Below the pieces are notes generated by a model that was not told the origin of the DNA, ran no database searches, and saw nothing but the letters and a program-made list of their open reading frames with translations. DNA of 64,000 nt from positions 124,001 to 188,000 of the forward strand of contig CBDEUL010000010.1 in NCBI GenBank assembly GCA_965243265.1. Direction: 5' to 3'. The stretch comes from Flavicella sp965243265 (GTDB taxonomy: Bacteria > Bacteroidota > Bacteroidia > Flavobacteriales > Flavobacteriaceae). A program made the translations under genes and the position numbers. Positions within the stretch are counted from its first letter, which is position 1, and each line of letters begins with the position of its first letter. This document shows positions 52,912 through 62,748 of this stretch, piece after piece.

Positions 52912-53937
52912 ATGGATGTCAAAAAAATAGACAGTATCAATATAGTTTTTATAGCAATAGCTTTATGGGTTGCCGTTAAAATACCTTTTGAGTTATTTTT
53001 ATTTTCATATGCCATTTTAGGTCCGTTACATTATTTGACAGAAATAGCGTGGTTAGATAAAAAGAATTATTTTTTTAAGGCTCATAAAAAATGGACCATT
53101 CCGTTAATTCTTTTAGCTGTTTTAGTTGCTGTATATCCTATTTTTAATTTGATAAACATACCTATTAAAAATCATGTTGTAGAAACCATGTTGGGTATAA
53201 TGGGAACGCAAACAAGTGTTTTTATGTTAACAGGTTTCTTATTTTCGATAGGTTTGTTGTTTTTTAGAAAACTCGAAGAGCTTCTTTTTGTGCTTTTGGG
53301 GGCGGCTATTGTTTCGTACCTACTGGTAGCATACTTTTACGATATATTTATTTTTGTAGGTGTTTTTCTTCCAACAATTATTCATGTATATTTTTTTACG
53401 CTCCTGTTTATTCTATATGGAGCATTAAGGAGTAAAAGTATCTATGGTGTTTTTTTGGCGTTGGTATTGTTAGCGGTGCCTTTTGTGATTGTATATCTTC
53501 CTGTTGATATAACTAACTATCAACCTTCAGAAAAGGTAAGAGAAACTTTTACAAACAACAATTTAACAGTTATAGGAGCTAAAATAGCAGAGCTGTTACA
53601 AACATCAGAAGGAGGAAAAATTTACTTACTGTCAGAAATAGGTATTAAAATTCAAATTTTTATTACTTTTTCTTATACCTATCATTATTTGAACTGGTTT
53701 TCTAAAACCTCTATAATAGGATGGAGGCAAGCCTTGTCAAAGAAAAATACCTTTCTCATATTTTTAATATGGGGGTTTTCTGTAGCGTTGTATGTATATG
53801 ATTATAAGATAGGTTTTATAGCACTGTTTTTTCTTAGTTTATTACATGTGTTTTTAGAATTTCCTTTGAATGTAATTACAATAAGAGAAACTGTTATTTT
53901 GCTGAAAAAGAAGTTACAACAACAACTTTATAAGTAA
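52912..53937 (+). CDS. Polytopic membrane protein of unknown function
   Basis: 341 residues, with about eight to nine hydrophobic segments and the N-terminal sequence LFSYAILGPLHYLTEIAWLD. A later HYLNWFSKTSIIGWR is also conserved-looking. No transporter signature is recognised. Histidines in helices could bind metal, but that is speculation. It stands alone between the island and the MutS2-like gene. Confidence 0.75.
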   Translation: MDVKKIDSINIVFIAIALWVAVKIPFELFLFSYAILGPLHYLTEIAWLDKKNYFFKAHKKWTIPLILLAVLVAVYPIFNLINIPIKNHVVETMLGIMGTQTSVFMLTGFLFSIGLLFFRKLEELLFVLLGAAIVSYLLVAYFYDIFIFVGVFLPTIIHVYFFTLLFILYGALRSKSIYGVFLALVLLAVPFVIVYLPVDITNYQPSEKVRETFTNNNLTVIGAKIAELLQTSEGGKIYLLSEIGIKIQIFITFSYTYHYLNWFSKTSIIGWRQALSKKNTFLIFLIWGFSVALYVYDYKIGFIALFFLSLLHVFLEFPLNVITIRETVILLKKKLQQQLYK

Positions 53938-54016
53938 ATAGATATGTACGTCAGTTTTGAGTGTTTTTTGACACTAGGAGAAAATGTATGGGGTAAATTA
54001 TTCTTATACGAACTCT

Positions 54017-56230
54017 TTATTTTTTTATCCTTTTAGCCGCTACTACCAATTCAATTTTATCTAAGGTTGCCTGTGTGGTAAACATTCCATAATCTATGGT
54101 GACTTTGTTTTTTTCAATCTTATCAATAATACCACAAGCCCTACCGTCAATCAAACGCACTTTGTCGTTAACTTTAAATACATAGGAAGCCTTTTCTTTG
54201 GCTATTTTTTTAGCTACAATTTCTTTCTCTTTTCTAACAGCTACAACTTTTGTAAGAATTTCTTTTTCTACTTTTTTAAGCTGTATGTCTTTTTCTTTTT
54301 TGACTTCCTTTTCTTTCTTTTTCTGAGTTTTATTCTTTTTTACAGGCGGATTCAGTTTTGTATGTTTCGTTTTTTCAATCAATACCCATTTGTTAAACTC
54401 AGCCAACAATTCTTTTTTATTGTTGGTTTGAAAGTATTTGTGTAGCAATTCGTTTGTTTTTCTACCAAACGAAAGCATTTTCTGGTTTTTATCGTACAGT
54501 TCTTGAAAGCTGCTCAGTTTTTCTTTGATCTTAGATTCCTTTTCCGACAAACTTTCTGTTTGTTCTTTGGCTTTTAACTGCTCGTTTTCTAAAACCTGTG
54601 AGTTTCGTTGTAGTTGGTTTCTTTCTTTTTGAAGTTTAGAGATGGTTTTGTCTAAACGAATTTTTTCGCCCTCTACTTTTTTCTTAGCTCGGTTAATCAG
54701 ACTAAAAGGAATTCCGTTTTTTTGGGCCACTTCAAAAGTAAAAGAACTTCCTGCCTGACCAATGTGTAGTTTAAAAAGAGGTTCTAAAGTTTTTTCGTCA
54801 AATTGCATATTGGCATTGCTAACATTTTCTAACTCATCAGCTAATACTTTTAGGTTTGCGTAATGTGTGGTAATAACTCCAAAAGCTTTCTTTTCATAAA
54901 ACTCTTCCAAGAAAATTTCTGCCAAAGCACCTCCCAATTCAGGATCACTACCTGTACCAAACTCATCAATTAAAAACAGAGAGTTGTTATTACAGCGTTT
55001 TAAGAATCCACGCATGTTTTTTAATCGGTAACTGTAAGTACTCAATTGATTTTCTATGGACTGATTGTCTCCAATATCTGATAAAATAGTATCAAAAAAA
55101 TGAGTTTCACTATGCTCATCAACGGGAATTAGCAAACCACTTTGTAGCATTACCTGTAGCAAACCAATGGTTTTAAGCGTAATACTTTTTCCACCGGCAT
55201 TGGGTCCCGATATTACAATAATTTGCTGTTGTTCACTCAGTTCCAATGTTTGAGGAATGACAGATAAGTTGGCGGCTTTGTTTTTTTCTAATAGAATAGG
55301 GTGGTATGCCTTTTCAAAATAAATTCTTTTTTCATTAGAAAATTTAGGCAACAAAGCATTCTGTTGGTATCCGTATTTGGCTTTAGCACCTACACAGTCT
55401 AACTGAATTAGATAGTTTTGATAGGTGATAAACAAAGGAAAAAAAGGTCTAATAGTTTCAGTAAGAACTTTTAACAGTCTATTAATTTCTTGTTTTTCTT
55501 CGTGATGTAAGTTTTGTAGTTCTCTGTGCAATTGCAAAGTTGCCTGAGGAGCAATAAAAACAATGCTTCCTGTTTTTGAGCTACCCAACAAACTTCCTTT
55601 TACTTTTTTTCTGTGCATAGATTGTACTGCCAATACACGTTGGTTGTCAATAACAGATTCTCTAATATCATCCAAATACCCAGCATTGTCGTACCTGCTC
55701 ATTTCACGTGTAAAACTGCTCCCTATTTTTGCACGGGTGTTGTTAATTTCTTTGCGTATTTCTTTTAATAAAGGAGAAGCATTGTCGTTAACCTCACCAT
55801 AAGGAGTAATAATTTTTTGGATTTCCTCAATGGCTGTTTTTGTCAATTCTACCTCAGAAGATTTTAGAAAAAGCGTAGGAAAATATTCTTCAAACTTTTT
55901 AAAAAACTTTAGCAGCTCGTTGACAGTTTCAGAATTGGTAGCAATTTTTAAAAATGAAGCAGCCTCTAAGGTGCTGTTTTCTATTTTAAGAAGGTTTATT
56001 TCGTTGGTTAAATCATCAAAATGATGGTTCGGGATTCTATTTTCACTAACAATAGAAGCATTGTATTCGTGTACTTGTTGCAATTCAGCCAATAAATCAG
56101 GTTTGTTTGCAATTGGACGAATTTTTTGTACAGCTATTTTTCCTAGGTCAGAAACACAGTATTCCTGTACACTGTTAAGAACACTGTTAAATTCTAAATC
56201 GTCTAATGTTTTTTGTGAAATAAATCCCAT
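54017..56230 (-). CDS. MutS2-like ATPase lacking an Smr domain
   Basis: 737 residues from the ATG at 56230 (MGFISQKTLDDLEFNSVLNS). An in-frame upstream start at 56266 would overlap the region before ung and is less likely. Walker A is SGPNAGGKSITLKTIG, Walker B is FLIDEFGTGSDPELGGALAE, followed by the TTHYANLK switch. A lysine-rich coiled coil follows, then a KOW-like end (KVRLIDGRACGIIDKIEKNK). The C-terminal Smr nuclease domain of Bacillus MutS2 is absent. The role is probably in recombination or in ribosome collision rescue, as in relatives. Confidence 0.92.
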   Translation of the reverse strand: MGFISQKTLDDLEFNSVLNSVQEYCVSDLGKIAVQKIRPIANKPDLLAELQQVHEYNASIVSENRIPNHHFDDLTNEINLLKIENSTLEAASFLKIATNSETVNELLKFFKKFEEYFPTLFLKSSEVELTKTAIEEIQKIITPYGEVNDNASPLLKEIRKEINNTRAKIGSSFTREMSRYDNAGYLDDIRESVIDNQRVLAVQSMHRKKVKGSLLGSSKTGSIVFIAPQATLQLHRELQNLHHEEKQEINRLLKVLTETIRPFFPLFITYQNYLIQLDCVGAKAKYGYQQNALLPKFSNEKRIYFEKAYHPILLEKNKAANLSVIPQTLELSEQQQIIVISGPNAGGKSITLKTIGLLQVMLQSGLLIPVDEHSETHFFDTILSDIGDNQSIENQLSTYSYRLKNMRGFLKRCNNNSLFLIDEFGTGSDPELGGALAEIFLEEFYEKKAFGVITTHYANLKVLADELENVSNANMQFDEKTLEPLFKLHIGQAGSSFTFEVAQKNGIPFSLINRAKKKVEGEKIRLDKTISKLQKERNQLQRNSQVLENEQLKAKEQTESLSEKESKIKEKLSSFQELYDKNQKMLSFGRKTNELLHKYFQTNNKKELLAEFNKWVLIEKTKHTKLNPPVKKNKTQKKKEKEVKKEKDIQLKKVEKEILTKVVAVRKEKEIVAKKIAKEKASYVFKVNDKVRLIDGRACGIIDKIEKNKVTIDYGMFTTQATLDKIELVVAAKRIKK

Positions 56231-56310
56231 CGAAATGTTTATTTTTACGCGTATAATATCCACCAAAAGGCAGATGTGAGTGCAAAAATACTCATAAAAA
56301 TCAATAGAAT

Positions 56311-56976
56311 ATGAATGTAAATATTGAAAAGACTTGGAAAACGCAGTTAAAAGACGAGTTTGAAAAGGAGTATTTTAAAACACTAAGCACATTTGTAAAA
56401 TCAGAATACAGTCAGTTTAAATGCTTTCCAGATGGGAAAGATATTTTTGCTGCTTTTGATGCCTGTCCGTTCAACGATGTAAAAGTTGTTATTATAGGTC
56501 AAGATCCGTATCATGATGATGGACAAGCCCACGGACTTTGTTTTTCCGTTCCAGAAGGTGTAAAGCAACCCCCATCATTAGTAAATATATACAAAGAATT
56601 ACAGGATGATTTGGGGATGGAAATTCCCGTATCGGGGAATCTGTCTCACTGGGCATCGCAGGGGGTTTTGCTGTTAAATGCTACCTTAACAGTGAGAGCA
56701 CATCAAGCAGGTTCGCACCAAAAAAAGGGATGGGAAAAATTTACAGATGCTATTATTCAAAAACTTTCAGAAAATAGAGAAGGCGTAGTTTTTTTACTTT
56801 GGGGCGGTTATGCCAAACAAAAAGGAAAACGTATAGATGCTCAAAAGCATGTTGTATTTACAAGCGGGCATCCATCACCGTTAAGTGCTAATAGAGGGTA
56901 TTGGTTCGGAAACAAGCATTTTAGTAAGGTAAATGAATATTTAAAAACAAAAGGAGAACAGCCAGTACAATGGTAA
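56311..56976 (+). CDS. ung: Uracil-DNA glycosylase (family 1)
   Basis: Removes uracil from DNA. The water-activating loop is GQDPYHDDGQAHGLCFSVP with the catalytic Asp. The C-terminal leucine loop is HPSPLSANRGYWF. 221 residues, complete. Divergent from the MutS2-like gene with an 80-bp gap; a GH3 gene follows 17 bp later on the same strand. Confidence 0.97.
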   Translation: MNVNIEKTWKTQLKDEFEKEYFKTLSTFVKSEYSQFKCFPDGKDIFAAFDACPFNDVKVVIIGQDPYHDDGQAHGLCFSVPEGVKQPPSLVNIYKELQDDLGMEIPVSGNLSHWASQGVLLLNATLTVRAHQAGSHQKKGWEKFTDAIIQKLSENREGVVFLLWGGYAKQKGKRIDAQKHVVFTSGHPSPLSANRGYWFGNKHFSKVNEYLKTKGEQPVQW

Positions 56977-56993
56977 AATGAAATAGTAGAATT

Positions 56994-59234
56994 ATGAAAA
57001 AACAAATAATAGGGTTATTGCTAACATTAGGTGTATTTCAAATAGCCGAGGCACAAGATGCTAAAATGGATGCATTTATAAGTGATTTGATGGATAAAAT
57101 GACTTTAGAAGAAAAGCTAGGGCAATTGAATTTATCATCAGGTGCGGGAGCTGCTCTAGTACTTACTAGCGGAAGTGGAAAAGAAGAATTTATAAGAAAA
57201 GGTTTGATAGGAGCTATGGGAGGTGTTGAAAACCAAAAAGTAGCTGTAAACGAATCAAGATTAGGAATTCCTTTGTTGTATGGAAAAGATGTAATTCACG
57301 GATCGTCAACTATTTTTCCAATACCATTGGCAATGTCATGTACTTGGGATGTAGATTTGATAGAACAAAGTGCAAGAATAGCAGCAGAAGAAGCTACGGC
57401 AAAAGGAATTAACTGGACCTATTCTCCAATGGTAGATATTTCTAGAGATCCACGTTGGGGAAGAGTTGCTGAAGGAGCAGGAGAAGACCCGTTTTTGGGA
57501 TCAGAAATAGGGAAAGCCTATGTAAGAGGATATCAAGGAGGTGATCTTTCAGATAGCAATACTTTGATGGCTTGTGTAAAGCATTTTGCATTGTACGGAG
57601 CCTCTGAAGCAGGTAGAGATTACAATACGGTAGATATGAGCAGGTTGTCGATGTATCAAGATTATTTTCCGCCATACAAAGCTGCATTTGATGCAGGGGC
57701 AGCAACTACAATGACCTCTTTTAATTTGATAGATGGTATTCCAGCATCGGGAAACAAATGGTTGTTAGATGATGTTTTGAGAAAAGAATGGGGGTTTAAC
57801 GGGTTTATAGTAACAGATTTTACGGCTATTAATGAAATGGTAAACCATGGTATGGGGAATTTAGATGAAGTAGCCATTCAATCGTTAAAAGCTGGGGTTG
57901 ACATGGATATGGTAGGTCAATCTTTTATAGGAACTTTGGCAAAATCTTTAAAAGAAGGAAAAGTAACACAGGCAGAAATAGATCAGGCTTGTAGAAGAGT
58001 TTTAGAAGCCAAATACAAATTAGGATTGTTTGAAGATCCTTTCAAGTATTTTAACAACGATACCAAAGATATTTTATCTAAAGAAAACAAAGAAGTAGCC
58101 AGAGAAATAGCAAGACAATCTATTGTATTGTTAAAAAATGAAAAAAACTATTTGCCTTTAGATAAAAATCAAACAATTGCTTTGGTGGGACCTTTGGCAA
58201 CTTCAAAAATTGATATGTTAGGTACTTGGGCAATGACAAAAGATACTACAAATGTGGTTTCTATATATGAAGGAATTTCAGAGGCTTTAGGAGGTAAAGG
58301 AGAGTTGTTGTATGCACAGGGAGCTTTGTTTACAGAAGATACTTATTTAATGAATATCAACAGAAAGCCAACACAAAAAAAATTAACAGTTGATGCTAAT
58401 AAGGTGGAAGTTTTGTTGGAAGAAGCTATTGCCAAAGCTAAAAAAGCAGATGTTATTGTGGCTGCTTTAGGAGAGCCAAGAGCATGGTCTGGAGAAGCAG
58501 CAAGTAGATCGGATATTGGAATTCCAGAAAGTCAGATACGTTTGTTAAAAGCAATGTTGGCATTAAAAAAGCCGGTAATATTGGTGTTAGGAAATGGTAG
58601 ACCAATGACGTTAACTTGGGAAGATGAAAATGTAGATGCAATTTTAGAAACGTGGCATTTAGGAATAGAGGCAGGGAACGGAATAGCAGATGTGTTGTTT
58701 GGTGATTACAATCCTTCAGGAAAAATTACAGCAACATTTCCAAGAAGTGTAGGACAAATACCAATCTATTACAATCATAAAAATACAGGTAGGCCTGAAA
58801 CCTTTTTTAAGTTTACCACAAAGTATTTAGACATTCCGAACGATCCGTTGTATCCATTTGGTTATGGGTTGAGTTATACTAATTTTGAGTATGATGAAAT
58901 GGAAGTGAGCAAGGAACGTTTAAAAGGGAACGACAAGCTAACGGTATCTGTAAAAGTAACCAATGCAGGAGAAATGGCAGGAAATGAAATTGTACAGTTG
59001 TATGTGCAAGATCCTGCGGCAAGTATTTCAAGAGCTGTAAAAGAATTGAAAGCTTATAAGAAAGTATTCTTAAAAGCAGGAGCGTCTAAAACAATAGAAT
59101 TTGAAATAACACCTAATGAGTTAAAGTTTTATAACAGTGAGTTGGTGTACGATTGGGAAAGTGGTGCGTTTAACTTTTTTGTAGGAACCAATTCTAGAGA
59201 TGTACAAGAAAAGCAAGTTTACTGGGAAAAGTAA
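56994..59234 (+). CDS. Periplasmic beta-glucosidase, GH3 (BglX-like)
   Basis: 746 residues with signal peptide (IIGLLLTLGVFQIAEAQ). The GH3 N-domain has the nucleophile Asp in GFNGFIVTDFTAINEM and KHFALYGASEAGRDYNTVDM for substrate binding. An alpha/beta sandwich domain and a C-terminal fibronectin III-like domain (GNEIVQLYVQDPAASISRAV) complete a BglX-type enzyme. It hydrolyses beta-glucosides from plant or algal glycans. A bidirectional terminator follows. Confidence 0.94.
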   Translation: MKKQIIGLLLTLGVFQIAEAQDAKMDAFISDLMDKMTLEEKLGQLNLSSGAGAALVLTSGSGKEEFIRKGLIGAMGGVENQKVAVNESRLGIPLLYGKDVIHGSSTIFPIPLAMSCTWDVDLIEQSARIAAEEATAKGINWTYSPMVDISRDPRWGRVAEGAGEDPFLGSEIGKAYVRGYQGGDLSDSNTLMACVKHFALYGASEAGRDYNTVDMSRLSMYQDYFPPYKAAFDAGAATTMTSFNLIDGIPASGNKWLLDDVLRKEWGFNGFIVTDFTAINEMVNHGMGNLDEVAIQSLKAGVDMDMVGQSFIGTLAKSLKEGKVTQAEIDQACRRVLEAKYKLGLFEDPFKYFNNDTKDILSKENKEVAREIARQSIVLLKNEKNYLPLDKNQTIALVGPLATSKIDMLGTWAMTKDTTNVVSIYEGISEALGGKGELLYAQGALFTEDTYLMNINRKPTQKKLTVDANKVEVLLEEAIAKAKKADVIVAALGEPRAWSGEAASRSDIGIPESQIRLLKAMLALKKPVILVLGNGRPMTLTWEDENVDAILETWHLGIEAGNGIADVLFGDYNPSGKITATFPRSVGQIPIYYNHKNTGRPETFFKFTTKYLDIPNDPLYPFGYGLSYTNFEYDEMEVSKERLKGNDKLTVSVKVTNAGEMAGNEIVQLYVQDPAASISRAVKELKAYKKVFLKAGASKTIEFEITPNELKFYNSELVYDWESGAFNFFVGTNSRDVQEKQVYWEK

Positions 59235-59280
59235 TTTTTTGAAGTACAAGAGTACTTTTAGATAGAATGGTCTAAAGCCA

Positions 59281-59321
59281 AACAGCCCATTAGAAATTAA
59301 TTTCTAATGGGCTGTTTTTTT
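59281..59321. terminator. Bidirectional terminator between GH3 and SUI1-like genes
   Basis: AACAGCCCATTAGAAATTAA pairs with TTTCTAATGGGCTGTT, followed by a T run. The genes on the two sides converge on it. Confidence 0.85.
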
Positions 59322-59330
59322 GAAGGGAAA

Positions 59331-59681
59331 TTAACCACCAACACGTTTTACGTTGTAACCGTCCTTTTTAAGAATTTCGATAATTTTATCACGGAATTTT
59401 CCTTGGATAATGATTTCACCATCCTTTACACTCCCTCCAACACCACATTTGGTTTTTAGCTTTTTACCCAAAGCTTTTAAGTCATCATCACTACCTATAA
59501 ATCCGGCAATTACAGTAACTGTTTTTCCACCACGTCCTTTGTTAGAAAACAGGGCTTCTAAACGTTGGTCTTTTGGAGCCAGCGTTTCTTCGTTTTCATT
59601 TTGTTCTAGTTCAAAATTATCGTTGGTAGAAAAAACAAATCCACCCAAGTCAGATAAATCTGAAAGCTTCTTTTTTGACAT
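59331..59681 (-). CDS. SUI1/eIF1-like translation factor (YciH family)
   Basis: 116 residues. The C-terminal SUI1 fold has GGKTVTVIAGFIGSDDDLKA, VGGSVKDGEIIIQG and the basic end ILKKDGYNVKRVGG. It probably acts in start-site choice at the ribosome, as for YciH. Last gene of a likely unit with the 58-aa membrane protein and the oxygenase. Confidence 0.9.
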   Translation of the reverse strand: MSKKKLSDLSDLGGFVFSTNDNFELEQNENEETLAPKDQRLEALFSNKGRGGKTVTVIAGFIGSDDDLKALGKKLKTKCGVGGSVKDGEIIIQGKFRDKIIEILKKDGYNVKRVGG

Positions 59682-59682
59682 C

Positions 59683-59859
59683 TTATTTCTGTTTTATTTT
59701 TTTCCAAAAGAAAAGTACCAAGGCTAAAGATTCTATAAGCAATCCTATGGCTAAAACCAGGCTGCCAGCATTTTCTTCGTCTTTATAAATATTAATAGCG
59801 ATTCCTGCAATTACCCAGATAAACCCGAGTAAAAATATTTTTAGTACGTTTTTGTTCAT
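59683..59859 (-). CDS. Small (58 aa) two-helix membrane protein
   Basis: Starts MNKNVLKIFLLGFIWVIAGI and ends VLFFWKKIKQK, with two hydrophobic helices and a DEEN loop. The ATG overlaps the stop of the upstream oxygenase gene (ATGA), and its own stop is 1 bp from the SUI1-like gene start, so translational coupling is likely. Function unknown. Confidence 0.7.
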   Translation of the reverse strand: MNKNVLKIFLLGFIWVIAGIAINIYKDEENAGSLVLAIGLLIESLALVLFFWKKIKQK

Positions 59860-60806
59860 TTTTTTATCAGTCCAAGTTCAATCAATCTTTCCGTTAAAAA
59901 GTCACCTGCAGTAATATCTTCAAATGCTTTTGGGTTTTCTTCATCAATACATTCTGGCAAACAATTCAATTTCATAGAGGCAACGGGATGCATAAAAAAC
60001 GGGATAGAGTATCTAGAGGTGTTCCAAAGTTCTTCAGGAGGGTTGATTACTTTATGAATGGTAGACTTTAATTTATTGTTGGTTAGTCTAGAGAGCATAT
60101 CACCTACATTAATCATCAGTTCGTCAGGTTGTGCAATGGCATCAATCCATTCACCATTTCTGTTTTGTACCTGAAGTCCTTTTCCTTGTGCACCCATTAA
60201 CAGTGTTATTAAATTAATGTCTCCATGGGCAGCGGCTCTTTCAGATCCTTTAGGTTTGTCTGTAATAGGTGGGTAGTGGATAGGTCTTAAAATACTGTTT
60301 CCATTTTTGATATACTCATCAAAATAAAATTCATCCAAACCAATATACAACGCCAAGGCACGCAATACATATTTGGCTGTTTTTTCTAATTGTTGAAAGG
60401 TTTCTTTTCCACAACTGTTAAACTCAGGAAGTTCGTTTACAAGAACATTGTTCGGGTATCTTTTTTCAAGAACAGGGTCGTTTTTTACATATTGTCCAAA
60501 ATGCCAAAACTCTTTTAAATCGGCTTCTTTTTTTCCTTTAGCGGTTTCTTTTCCAAAAGAAGTATAGCCTCTTTGTCCTCCAATGCCTTCTATTTCATAC
60601 GTGTCTTTTGTACTTTGAGGAAGGGCAAAAAACTTTTTAATTTCTTCATATAAAGTACTTATCAATGGATCGGATAAAAAATGCCCTTTTAAGGCAACAA
60701 AACCAATTTGATTAAAAGAATCTCCAATGTTTTTAATAAAACGTTCTTTTTTAGAAAGGTCTTCAGATAAGAAATCGTTTAAGTCTACGCTAGGTATTTG
60801 CTGCAT
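59856..60806 (-). CDS. 2OG-Fe(II) oxygenase of the isopenicillin N synthase family
   Basis: 316 residues with the non-haem iron site: HGD in ERAAAHGDINLITLL, the distal His in KLKSTIHKVINPPEE, and RYSIPFF for 2-oxoglutarate binding. The N-terminal DIOX_N region is typical (FNQIGFVALKGHF). The substrate is unknown; a role in antibiotic synthesis should not be assumed. Overlaps the next gene at ATGA. Confidence 0.9.
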   Translation of the reverse strand: MQQIPSVDLNDFLSEDLSKKERFIKNIGDSFNQIGFVALKGHFLSDPLISTLYEEIKKFFALPQSTKDTYEIEGIGGQRGYTSFGKETAKGKKEADLKEFWHFGQYVKNDPVLEKRYPNNVLVNELPEFNSCGKETFQQLEKTAKYVLRALALYIGLDEFYFDEYIKNGNSILRPIHYPPITDKPKGSERAAAHGDINLITLLMGAQGKGLQVQNRNGEWIDAIAQPDELMINVGDMLSRLTNNKLKSTIHKVINPPEELWNTSRYSIPFFMHPVASMKLNCLPECIDEENPKAFEDITAGDFLTERLIELGLIKK

Positions 60807-60830
60807 AAAAATTAAGTATTGGTGAGAAAA

Positions 60831-61559
60831 CTATTTTTTATAAAAAGGAATTCTGTACGTAATGGTGTAGTTAAAGGTAAACCCAGAATTGGTAGAATAT
60901 ACTTTTCCAAAACCTGGTACATACAGATTGTTAAAATTTGTAGGATCTACATCGCTAATCATGGTATTGTAACTACCGCTAGCACCTAAAAAAAGATTGG
61001 GAAAAGTTTCTACTTTTATACCTATAACAAGCTCAACCCAGTGGGCTGTTAAATTGTTGTAATGAATAGGGTCTGTGCTTGTTTTTGGGGTAAAATAAGA
61101 TCCACTGATACCCTCAATACTAGTTCCTTCTTGATAAACGATATATTCTGTTAGGTCTTGGTCAAAAACACTGAAACCGTATCTACCACCTACATACAGT
61201 TCATTGTCCATATCTAACCAGTTGTTGTACAAATTCCAGTTTACACCTAGTTTGGTGTACGAACCATCAGTAGAAAACTTGTAAGTATCTTCTCTAGATT
61301 GTTTGTTTATATAACCTATTTCACCCGCTAGGTATAGTTTTGTAGAAAGCCTGTAATCAGCAACAAGTTCGTATCCTTCAAATTCATCACTGAAAGCTGC
61401 CATAATAGGTTTGCTAATATCAAGACCAATACGAAGTCCGTATTTTTTTTGATGTAAGGTGCTGTCTATTAATGTTTTCTCTTGTGCTGAAACTGTTAGA
61501 GAAAACAAAAACAAAGCAATAATACTAGTACAATATTTTAATATGAGCTGCTGTTTCAT
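60831..61559 (-). CDS. DUF6048 outer-membrane-like protein
   Basis: 242 residues. Signal peptide SIIALFLFSLTVSAQ, then alternating beta strands (YGLRIGLDISKPIMAAF, YLAGEIGYINKQSRE, LYVGGRYGFSVFDQDL) ending in an aromatic-rich strand, as in small beta-barrels. It follows the DUF6452 gene, overlapping it by about 35 bp. This pair is conserved in Flavobacteriia. Function unknown. Confidence 0.8.
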   Translation of the reverse strand: MKQQLILKYCTSIIALFLFSLTVSAQEKTLIDSTLHQKKYGLRIGLDISKPIMAAFSDEFEGYELVADYRLSTKLYLAGEIGYINKQSREDTYKFSTDGSYTKLGVNWNLYNNWLDMDNELYVGGRYGFSVFDQDLTEYIVYQEGTSIEGISGSYFTPKTSTDPIHYNNLTAHWVELVIGIKVETFPNLFLGASGSYNTMISDVDPTNFNNLYVPGFGKVYSTNSGFTFNYTITYRIPFYKK

Positions 61560-61977
61560 CTGTTACAGTTGAGTTGACAATTTGGATACTTTTTATCCAG
61601 TTATTGGTGTTAGAGGCAATGTTAAGATTTGAGAAATTAGTTTTGTACCCACAAGATCTAGAAACATAAATATCTTCGGTAACATATTCGATACTAACTT
61701 GATCGTTCTCATTACTATAAGAAAAATTGTAGTTAGAAATATGGTTTTTTGTGTCTAAAGGAATGTAAATAGAATCTACAATTTCCTTTTGATAGATAGA
61801 ATCCTTATCGTCTGCCCAAACATAAATAGGGAGCGATTGGTATTCGTTAGGGTTCGATTCTTCGTGAAAGCTAATAATTATTCTAGGAGTAGTAGGTTCA
61901 GAACAAAAGTCGTCAAACTCACACCCCGTAAAAATAACCAGTGCTATAATTCCAAAAGCAAGGAGATATTGTTTCAT
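61525..61977 (-). CDS. DUF6452 lipoprotein
   Basis: 150 residues with lipobox Cys (AFGIIALVIFTGCEFDDFC) and beta-rich remainder. Its 3' end overlaps the DUF6048 start, so the two are probably coupled in an envelope unit. Function unknown. Confidence 0.8.
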   Translation of the reverse strand: MKQYLLAFGIIALVIFTGCEFDDFCSEPTTPRIIISFHEESNPNEYQSLPIYVWADDKDSIYQKEIVDSIYIPLDTKNHISNYNFSYSNENDQVSIEYVTEDIYVSRSCGYKTNFSNLNIASNTNNWIKSIQIVNSTVTDETAAHIKILY

Positions 61978-62109
61978 TTATATAAATTCTAGTAAGCAAC
62001 ATTTTGTAGAATACTGTTGAAAAATCCAATCCGTAATATAGATTGTTCAAGAGGAATCTTGTTGTTTTTTAGCTGTCCAAAGATACTAAAGAAAAACCAA
62101 TATGGGAAT

Positions 62110-62146
62110 AAAAAACCTCACAGCTCTTACAAAGCTGTGAGGTTTA
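62110..62146 (-). terminator. Terminator after the DUF805 gene
   Basis: AAACCTCACAGCT and AGCTGTGAGGTTT pair around a short loop, with A6 on the plus strand that gives the T run on the minus strand. Confidence 0.85.
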
Positions 62147-62171
62147 AAATTGAATGAAAAACAGGCTGTTG

Positions 62172-62552
62172 TTAGTTCGCTTCTGTAAAACTATTTTTAG
62201 GGTTTGTTCCATATTTATTTTCTCCAGGTTCACTGTCTGAAATTAAGAGAATCAGAATCCAAATACTTCCTATTATAGGGATAAGTGCAACAAAAAACAT
62301 CCAACCACTTTTGCCTACATCGTGTAATCTTCTTGTTAGTACAGCCAAACTAGGGATAAGGAGGGCTAAAGAATATAGAGTGTAAAGGGGACCATAAGGT
62401 GTGTCTGTAAAATTTAATCCCAGTAAATTATCTAGGAGCATTGTTATTATTGAAAATAAGGTATTGAATGCTACAAATATCCAGTATTCTTTTCTTCTTG
62501 CTCTTCCGTTAAAGTTAGCGTATTGTTTTAAAACGTGTAAGTACCAATTCAT
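62172..62552 (-). CDS. DUF805 inner-membrane protein
   Basis: 126 residues. The start FNGRARRKEYWIFVAFNTLF is the DUF805 signature. Three further hydrophobic segments and RRLHDVGKSGWMFFVALIPI follow. Function unknown, integral membrane. Confidence 0.9.
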   Translation of the reverse strand: MNWYLHVLKQYANFNGRARRKEYWIFVAFNTLFSIITMLLDNLLGLNFTDTPYGPLYTLYSLALLIPSLAVLTRRLHDVGKSGWMFFVALIPIIGSIWILILLISDSEPGENKYGTNPKNSFTEAN

Positions 62553-62748
62553 AGTGTTTAAATAGATTTTTTAGCGAAGGTATATGAAAATTTAAAGAAA
62601 AGAGATTTTAAACATTTTTTTTGGGTAGGAAAAGAATGTTTAAACATAGGTTAATAAAGGTGAGTATAATTAAGGAAGGGAGTTTAAAAGAAGTGTATAA
62701 GCTAAAGATACTTTAAGTATGATTATAGGTATAAAGATTAGAAGAGAG

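Noticed and set aside
59856..60806. Beta-lactam antibiotic synthesis
   Set aside because: Isopenicillin N synthase-like oxygenases are broad, and no other synthesis gene is nearby.
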